DNA of 64,000 nt from Endoryza sp044226045 (GTDB taxonomy: Bacteria > Bacteroidota > Bacteroidia > Chitinophagales > Chitinophagaceae), in the NCBI GenBank assembly GCA_044226045.1, contig JBGAHR010000007.1, forward strand, positions 1-64,000, written 5' to 3'. The notes under the pieces were generated by a model. It saw only the letters and a list, made by a program, of their open reading frames with translations. It was not told the DNA's origin and searched no databases. Position numbers and translations under genes: made by a program. Shown here piece after piece: positions 59,549 through 64,000 of the stretch (within the stretch, counting starts at the first letter, position 1; each line of letters begins with the position of its first letter).

Positions 59549-60109
59549 TCATTTTCTCGGTTTCCACGCAATCTCCTCCACCCCCAGTTGATGGCCGGTG
59601 AATCGGGCGAGGATAAACAGGTAGTCGCTCAGCCGGTTGATGTATTTGATGACCAGCGGCTCAACAGGCATTTCATGTTGAATCATATTCACACAAAGCC
59701 TTTCGCATCGGCGGCATACACAGCGCGCGATGTGTATCGTACTGACCGAAACATGTCCTCCGGGCAATACAAAATGCTTCATCGGAGGAATCGCCTCATT
59801 CATCCGGTCGATTTCTTTTTCCAGCAAGGCAACATCCGATTCATGAAGGTCCGGGATGGTCATTTTGGGCTCTTTTTCCGGATCGCAGGCGAGAGAGGAG
59901 CCAACCGTGAATAGTCTATCCTGGATTTCTTTCAGTATGGCGCGGGTGTGAACATCGGCCACATGATCGCTTACGAGTCCTATATAGGAATTCAGTTCAT
60001 CAACGGTGCCGTAAGTTTCAATACGTAAATGATTCTTGGGAACTTTGGTACCACCGATCAGGGAAGTTTTTCCAAGGTCGCCGGTTTTTGTATATATCTT
60101 CTGCGCCAT
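59549..60109 (-). CDS. PduO-type cob(I)alamin adenosyltransferase
   Basis: 186 residues beginning MAQKIYTKTGDLGKTSLIGGTKVPKNHLRIETYGTVDELNSYIGLV, the PduO-type ATP-binding block. The C-terminal RCVCRRCERLCVNM and SDYLFILARFTGHQLG contain the conserved Arg/Asp/Asn contacts. It converts cob(I)alamin and ATP to adenosylcobalamin, so the organism probably uses B12 coenzyme. Length is normal. Not linked to other B12 genes here. Confidence 0.96.
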   Translation of the reverse strand: MAQKIYTKTGDLGKTSLIGGTKVPKNHLRIETYGTVDELNSYIGLVSDHVADVHTRAILKEIQDRLFTVGSSLACDPEKEPKMTIPDLHESDVALLEKEIDRMNEAIPPMKHFVLPGGHVSVSTIHIARCVCRRCERLCVNMIQHEMPVEPLVIKYINRLSDYLFILARFTGHQLGVEEIAWKPRK

Positions 60110-60217
60110 AATATGCTGTTAAGATGATCGTCTGATTAGTAACGATCAAAGTTAGCATAAGTTCAGAGTTCCCACAGCCGGGAAGGCAAACCGTGAAATG
60201 AATGGGGAAAGACGGTG

Positions 60218-60916
60218 TCAGACAGTCTGCGGCTGGCGGCGCTTGTCGGTTTCAATCACACCATCTCTCAATCTTACAATCCGGTAGGCATGATTGGCAA
60301 TATCTTCTTCGTGTGTTACCAATACAACTGTGTTTCCGCCCTCATGGATTTTTCCGAAGATATCCATGATTTCGTGGGAGGTTTTGGTATCGAGGTTTCC
60401 GGTAGGCTCATCTGCAAGAATTAGCGAAGGGTCGTTTACGAGAGCCCTGGCGATGGCCACCCGCTGACACTGACCGCCGCTCAACTCGTTGGGGCGGTGA
60501 TGGCTTCTGTCTGCCAGGTTCACTTTATTCAATACATCCATAGCTTTTTCCATTCGTAATTTTTTGCTCATACCTGCATAAACCAAGGGCAATGCCACAT
60601 TTTCCGCAGCCGACAAACGGGGAAGCAGGTTAAATTGCTGGAACACGAAACCGATTTCTTTATTACGCACTTCAGCCAGTGAATCATCGGCCATCTTGCT
60701 CACATCCTGGCCGTTCAAAATGTATTTGCCTGCAGTAGGGGAGTCAAGACACCCGAGAATATTCATCAGTGTACTTTTTCCGGAGCCGGAGGGGCCCATC
60801 AGGGCAACATATTCATTCTTGTTGATATCAAGGTCAATGCCCTTGAGTACATTCAACTCATGTTTTCCCATGAAATAGCTTTTCCTGATTCCTTCGAGCT
60901 TGATAATCGACTGCAT
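60218..60916 (-). CDS. ABC transporter ATP-binding protein, MacB/LolD-like
   Basis: 232 residues with Walker A GPSGSGKS (41-48), Q loop GFVFQQFNLLPRL, signature LSGGQCQRVAIARAL, Walker B LILADEPTGNLDT and the H-loop His in VLVTHEEDI. The LPRLSAAENVALPLVYAGM block is typical of the MacB/LolD family of lipoprotein or antimicrobial export ATPases. No permease gene is adjacent, so its membrane partner is elsewhere. Confidence 0.93.
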   Translation of the reverse strand: MQSIIKLEGIRKSYFMGKHELNVLKGIDLDINKNEYVALMGPSGSGKSTLMNILGCLDSPTAGKYILNGQDVSKMADDSLAEVRNKEIGFVFQQFNLLPRLSAAENVALPLVYAGMSKKLRMEKAMDVLNKVNLADRSHHRPNELSGGQCQRVAIARALVNDPSLILADEPTGNLDTKTSHEIMDIFGKIHEGGNTVVLVTHEEDIANHAYRIVRLRDGVIETDKRRQPQTV

Positions 60917-60969
60917 GTTATTATCTATTTTGGCCAGCTATCTGCAGATAGCAGATGACTGTGCGTTTA

Positions 60970-61275
60970 TCAGAGACTTTCTTCTTGTTTTTTAATCACC
61001 TTGGGCACCTTAAAGAAAACCCCGTCCGTATCGGGGGCATTCCGAAGGGCTTCCTCCCGGCTGACTGATCCCTTCACCCTATCTTCCCGTAACACATTGA
61101 CCCGATCACTCATGTGTAGCAGCGGTTCCACGCCACGGGTGTCCAGTTCCTGCAGTTTGTCGACAAATCCGATCATTTGTTGCAGGTCTTTGCGGATCAT
61201 TTCTTTTTCTTTTTCATCGAATTGCAGCCTCGACAATTTGGCGAGGTTTTCAATCAATGCATCGGTCACTTCCAT
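60970..61275 (-). CDS. gatC: Asp-tRNA(Asn)/Glu-tRNA(Gln) amidotransferase subunit C
   Basis: 101 residues: MEVTDALIENLAKLSRLQFDEKEKEMIRKDLQQMIGFVDKLQELDTRGVEPLLHM, the universal GatC core, with the conserved LREDRV-x6-EEALRNAPD and FFKVPKVI at the end. It links GatA and GatB for transamidation of mischarged tRNAs. The gatA/gatB genes are not in the window. A perfect -7 box lies four bases before the ATG. Confidence 0.97.
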   Translation of the reverse strand: MEVTDALIENLAKLSRLQFDEKEKEMIRKDLQQMIGFVDKLQELDTRGVEPLLHMSDRVNVLREDRVKGSVSREEALRNAPDTDGVFFKVPKVIKKQEESL

Positions 61276-61279
61276 AACT

Positions 61280-61287
61280 CAAATATA
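61280..61287 (-). promoter_or_regulatory. -7 box immediately before gatC
   Basis: The minus strand reads TATATTTG, ending four bases before the gatC start codon (61275). If used, transcription would begin at or a base or two from the ATG, giving a leaderless mRNA. Confidence 0.45.
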
Positions 61288-61380
61288 GTCTTTATGCCTT
61301 ATGAAGGGGTTGATATTTGAGCCAGTAGCGAAAAGCCGGGATATACGGTCGGCAGAGGGGTGGGCAACCCCGTTTTTTAC

Positions 61381-61388
61381 TATCTTCG
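61381..61388 (+). promoter_or_regulatory. -7 box candidate for trpS
   Basis: TATCTTCG differs from TAnnTTTG by one base, preceded by a TTTTTT run, 36 bases upstream of the trpS ATG. Weak match. Confidence 0.3.
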
Positions 61389-61424
61389 CCGCCCCGCCGA
61401 CGATAATAATGTCGCAAGAATGTT

Positions 61425-62429
61425 ATGAGCAAGAAAAAAGAAATTGTCATGAGTGGTATCCGGCCAACGGGTTTCCTTCACCTGGGAAACTACTTTGGAG
61501 CCGTAAAGAACTATGTCAGGATGCAGGAAGAATATGAATGCTATTTCATGGTAGCCGACTGGCATTCGCTGACAACTCATCCGGATACACGCGAGCTAAA
61601 GTCGAATGTTATCCGGGTTTTGTCGGAAAATATCGCTTGTGGGCTGGATCCGGACAAGGTGGCGCTTTATTGCCAGAGCCATGTTTATGAGACCGCTGAA
61701 CTATACCTGTACCTGAATATGCTTGCCTACATGGGTGAACTTGAAAAGACAACTACATTCAAGGAAAAGGCCCGCCAACAACCCGATAATGTGAATGTAG
61801 GTTTGCTGACCTATCCGGTATTGCAGGCCGCCGATATCATTCTGCACAAAGCATCTTATGTTCCGGTGGGTAAAGACCAGGAACAACACCTTGAAATGGC
61901 CAGGACTTTTGCCCGAAGATTCAATCACCGGTATGGTGACGTATTTCCCGAACCGGTGGCATTTAATTTTGGGGAGAACCTCGTGAAAGTCCCCAGTCTC
62001 GACGGAAGCGGTAAGATGAGTAAAAGTGAAAACCAACTGGCCACCCTGTATCTGTCAGACAGCGACGAACTGATCCGTAAGAAGATCATGAAGGCCAAAA
62101 CAGACAGCGGCCCAACAGCGCCTAATACACCCAAGCCCGATTATATCGAAAACATCTTCCTGTTGCTTAAGCTGGTCAGTTCGGAAGACGTATATCAAAA
62201 ATTTTCAGCGGACTATGACAACGCGAATATCCGCTATGGAGATCTGAAAAAACAGTTGGGCGAGGATATGGTTAACTTTATCAGGCCAATCAGGGAAAAA
62301 GCAGAATCCATCCAGCATGACTCGGCTTATATCAAAAGAATCATGGAACAGGGGGCAGAAAAGGCAAGAAAAAGTGCCCGGGAAACCATAAAGATTGTCA
62401 GGGAATCGATGAGATTCAACTATTACTAA
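61425..62429 (+). CDS. trpS: Tryptophanyl-tRNA synthetase
   Basis: 334 residues, class I fold. The HIGH-type motif is in RPTGFLHLGNYFGAVKNYVRMQ, and the KMSKS motif is in LDGSGKMSKSENQLA. The middle contains MVADWHSLTTHPDT and the C-terminal helices RESMRFNYY. It charges tRNA-Trp. Length and motif order are normal. Divergent from gatC. Confidence 0.98.
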   Translation: MSKKKEIVMSGIRPTGFLHLGNYFGAVKNYVRMQEEYECYFMVADWHSLTTHPDTRELKSNVIRVLSENIACGLDPDKVALYCQSHVYETAELYLYLNMLAYMGELEKTTTFKEKARQQPDNVNVGLLTYPVLQAADIILHKASYVPVGKDQEQHLEMARTFARRFNHRYGDVFPEPVAFNFGENLVKVPSLDGSGKMSKSENQLATLYLSDSDELIRKKIMKAKTDSGPTAPNTPKPDYIENIFLLLKLVSSEDVYQKFSADYDNANIRYGDLKKQLGEDMVNFIRPIREKAESIQHDSAYIKRIMEQGAEKARKSARETIKIVRESMRFNYY

Positions 62430-62509
62430 ACCGGGGCAATATTCTTTTGAGGGGAAGCCTAATCTTTCTATATTCATTCTTTAAACATTAAACTCCTGCA
62501 GGCAAGGGC

Positions 62510-63145
62510 ATGGCGAAGAGTAAAAAACCTAAACATATCGCGGTAGCTGGTAATATCGGTGCCGGTAAAACGACACTGACTGAATTACTCAGTAAACATT
62601 ATCGCTGGATACCCCAGTTCGAAGACGTGGATCATAATCCGTACCTAATGGACTTTTATGAAGACATGCCACGCTGGAGTTTCAACCTGCAAATCTATTT
62701 CCTCAACAGCCGTTTAAACCAGCTGCTGGATATACATCGCGGAACAGAAACGGTTGTACAGGATCGCACGATCTATGAAGACGCGCATATTTTCGCTCCC
62801 AACCTGCACGAAATGGGACTCATGGGAAAGAGAGATTTCGATAATTACTTCCAGTTTTTCGAAACCCTCAAGACCATGGTACAACCACCCGATCTGCTGA
62901 TCTACCTGAAAGCCTCTGTTCCCACGCTGGTTGCCCAGATTCAGAAAAGAGGCCGTGAATATGAAGAGAACATCCGCCTCGATTATTTGAAACGACTCAA
63001 TGACTACTACAACAAATGGATCGATAACTACAAAGAGGGTCCATTGCTGGTGATCGATGTCGATAAAAACAAATTCCCCGAAAACGAAGAACACCTGGGA
63101 GAGATCATTCGCAAGATAGACTCTCAGCTCTACGGTCTTTTCTAA
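62510..63145 (+). CDS. Deoxynucleoside kinase (dGK/dAK-like)
   Basis: 211 residues with the P-loop AVAGNIGAGKTTLTELLS at the N-terminus, the VDHNPYLMDFYEDMPRWSFNLQIYFLNSRLNQ substrate region and QDRTIYEDAHIFA (D-R-x motif of the lid/active site). The LID-like R-G-R-E-Y-E-E sequence follows. It phosphorylates deoxynucleosides for salvage; dG/dA specificity is typical of relatives but not provable here. The gene lies 80 bases after trpS. Confidence 0.94.
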   Translation: MAKSKKPKHIAVAGNIGAGKTTLTELLSKHYRWIPQFEDVDHNPYLMDFYEDMPRWSFNLQIYFLNSRLNQLLDIHRGTETVVQDRTIYEDAHIFAPNLHEMGLMGKRDFDNYFQFFETLKTMVQPPDLLIYLKASVPTLVAQIQKRGREYEENIRLDYLKRLNDYYNKWIDNYKEGPLLVIDVDKNKFPENEEHLGEIIRKIDSQLYGLF

Positions 63146-63276
63146 TCATATTTGGAATATTTATAGACTTTCTTCTCATGAAAAATCATTTATGAGACAG
63201 GCAGTTTTTTTACGCGCGAACCAGAATACCCCTTGCTAAAACATAGTCCAAAGGGTTCCTATATTAATCAATCGGA

Positions 63277-63290
63277 GTTGTCCTGGGAAA
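63277..63290 (+). mobile_element. Solo end of the terminal-inverted-repeat element
   Basis: GTTGTCCTGGGAAA matches the element terminus GTTGTCCGGGGAAA at 13 of 14 positions and is followed by a GTCGCGGAG stretch resembling CTCGGAGAG of the intact end. No other part of the element follows. Confidence 0.5.
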
Positions 63291-63313
63291 GTCGCGGAGC
63301 CCCATGTAGGAGA

Positions 63314-63391
63314 GCGGGAGCGAGAGTGAGAGCGAGAGCGGGAGTGAGAGCGAGAGCGGGAGCGGGAGTGAGAGCGAGAGCGGGAGCGGGA
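63314..63391. repeat. Polypurine hexamer array (13 units)
   Basis: Exactly thirteen hexamers, only GCGGGA, GCGAGA and GTGAGA, in a semi-regular order (GCGGGA, GCGAGA, GTGAGA, GCGAGA and again). Almost purely G/A on the + strand apart from one C or T per unit. The length, 78 bp, equals that of the array at 33491-33568. Confidence 0.9.
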
Positions 63392-63394
63392 ACG

Positions 63395-63530
63395 AATGCC
63401 GTATCGCATTGGCAATTTGCATTTAATCCGTCATTCGTAATCCGTCATTCGTAATCCGTCATTCGTAATCCGTCATCAGTAATCACATTGGCGCATTGAC
63501 CAATTGTCAAATTGGCAAATTTCCGATATC
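63395..63530. repeat. Word arrays at 63.4 kb
   Basis: GCATTGGCAATTTGC is followed by four tandem copies of about 14 bp, the ATCCGTCATTCGTA type, then ATCACATTGGCGCATTGACC and CAATTGTCAAATTGGC words. Same word families as at 6.6, 34.1 and 56.2 kb. Confidence 0.8.
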
Positions 63531-63543
63531 CTGATCGGGTTGA

Positions 63544-64000
63544 TTATTTCCTGTACGCAGCAAATGCCTGCGTTCTTTTCAGGTTTTCGTGTATCGAATG
63601 CAGCCATTCCGTCTGTTTACGGGTGTTGCGGGAATGATCGGTTTCAGCGTCATACAACTGCTGCATATCATGATGCTGTTTCATGATGCCATCATAAAGG
63701 CGACTGATGTCATCATCTACCGTTTTCTCCTGGTAACGGTAAGTCGACAAAGCCTGGTTCAATAGCCGGGCATGCAATTCGGCGATGTCGAAATGTCCTT
63801 GTTCATGGGCCAGTATATAATCTGATTTTACCCTCACCCAGGATCTCGATTTGTCGAAGCGGCAACTAATGGAATAATGGAATCCATTGGAGCCATAGCC
63901 ATATTGAAAATTGATATTGCTGCTGGTAAGGGCGGCGTTGTCGGAGTTATTTACCGGCCGGGCCTGAAAATCCTCCCAGGTCAACTTTCGATTGGCTTTC
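63544..64000 (-). CDS. DUF922 (putative zinc-protease-like) protein, N-terminus outside window
   Basis: The minus-strand frame is open to the right edge; upstream of the visible TTG (63984) it reads KANRK, so the true start lies beyond base 64000. The DUF922 pattern is clear: LTWEDFQARPVNNSDNAAL at the start and HEQGHFDIAELHARLLNQAL in the middle, an HExxH-like motif (H-E-Q-G-H) expected to bind zinc. Members are secreted, cell-wall-linked putative peptidases with unknown substrate. The stop is at 63544. Confidence 0.85.
   Translation of the reverse strand, partial: KANRKLTWEDFQARPVNNSDNAALTSSNINFQYGYGSNGFHYSISCRFDKSRSWVRVKSDYILAHEQGHFDIAELHARLLNQALSTYRYQEKTVDDDISRLYDGIMKQHHDMQQLYDAETDHSRNTRKQTEWLHSIHENLKRTQAFAAYRK

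Larger units (their letters stand above)
63146..63543. other. ~400-bp non-coding, repeat-filled gap
   Basis: Contains a weak hairpin TCTCAT/ATGAGA (about 63175-63194), a degenerate end of the dispersed element (63277-63290), a polypurine hexamer array (63314-63391) and word arrays (63400-63525). A long Arg/Ala-rich frame through the hexamer array is a repeat artefact. Confidence 0.7.

Noticed and set aside
63233..63454. 73-residue Arg/Ala-rich frame
   Set aside because: It is a translation of the GA hexamer array.

Overview
The window looks like chromosomal DNA of a Bacteroidota bacterium, most likely Chitinophagaceae or a close relative. The evidence is a T9SS type A sorting domain, a GH97 enzyme, TonB-receptor-like barrel sequence, promoter-like boxes of the Bacteroidota type TAnnTTTG, few Shine-Dalgarno sites, GH3-family and DUF3667 proteins, and AT-rich intergenic DNA with families of short word-like repeats. 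No rRNA, tRNA, CRISPR array, transposase or prophage was seen. One tmRNA gene is present.

Layout. 1-6.0 kb: end of an outer-membrane barrel gene, small envelope genes, a Crp-type regulator, a TMEM175-like channel, and a PAS histidine kinase paired with a receiver-Crp fusion. 6.0-7.5 kb: a tiny Pro/Glu-rich gene and the first copy of a dispersed element with terminal inverted repeats. 7.5-10.5 kb: YceI, a Cys-rich copper-storage-like protein, a NagB-family deaminase, an MBL hydrolase. 10.5-14.6 kb: a kinase / response-regulator / kinase operon. 15-29 kb: core genes (mazG, an NtrY-like kinase, polX, rplU-rpmA, GH3, dxr, rseP), then tmRNA (ssrA) and a 36-bp-period terminator-like array. 29.8-34.2 kb: an AAA/DUF4143 ATPase, a T9SS-secreted protein and the second element copy. 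34.5-41.6 kb: a secreted/lipoprotein accessory block around a LuxR-type AAA-TPR regulator (PAP2/haloperoxidase-like, GNAT, DUF4242, an unnamed lipoprotein family, tandem DUF4242, DUF3455). 41.8-56.2 kb: a sugar operon (GH97, esterase, kduD, kduI, uxaB, uxaA, uxaC, kdgK, hexuronate-type MFS transporter), interrupted by an AT-rich DUF3800 gene. 56.2-64 kb: third element copy, then housekeeping genes (YtxJ-like, exonuclease, polyprenol-phosphate glycosyltransferase, cobalamin adenosyltransferase, ABC ATPase, gatC, trpS, deoxynucleoside kinase) and a partial DUF922 protease-like gene.

How the genes fit together. The kdu/uxa operon can convert both unsaturated and saturated uronic acids (pectin-type catabolism) to 2-keto-3-deoxy-6-phosphogluconate; the aldolase for the last step is not in the window. 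The LuxR-type regulator gene is flanked on both sides by DUF4242 genes. Their upstream regions share an 8-bp motif, TAGGGAWT, in direct repeats 21-22 bp apart and in the same orientation relative to each gene. This suggests one local regulon and is the most specific new regulatory signal I found. The most notable structural signal is the ~410-bp element with near-identical inverted ends. Two complete copies and one truncated copy are present, plus a lone end, each embedded in arrays of short palindromic words and GA-rich hexamers. All functions are assigned from sequence reading alone; no database search was run.
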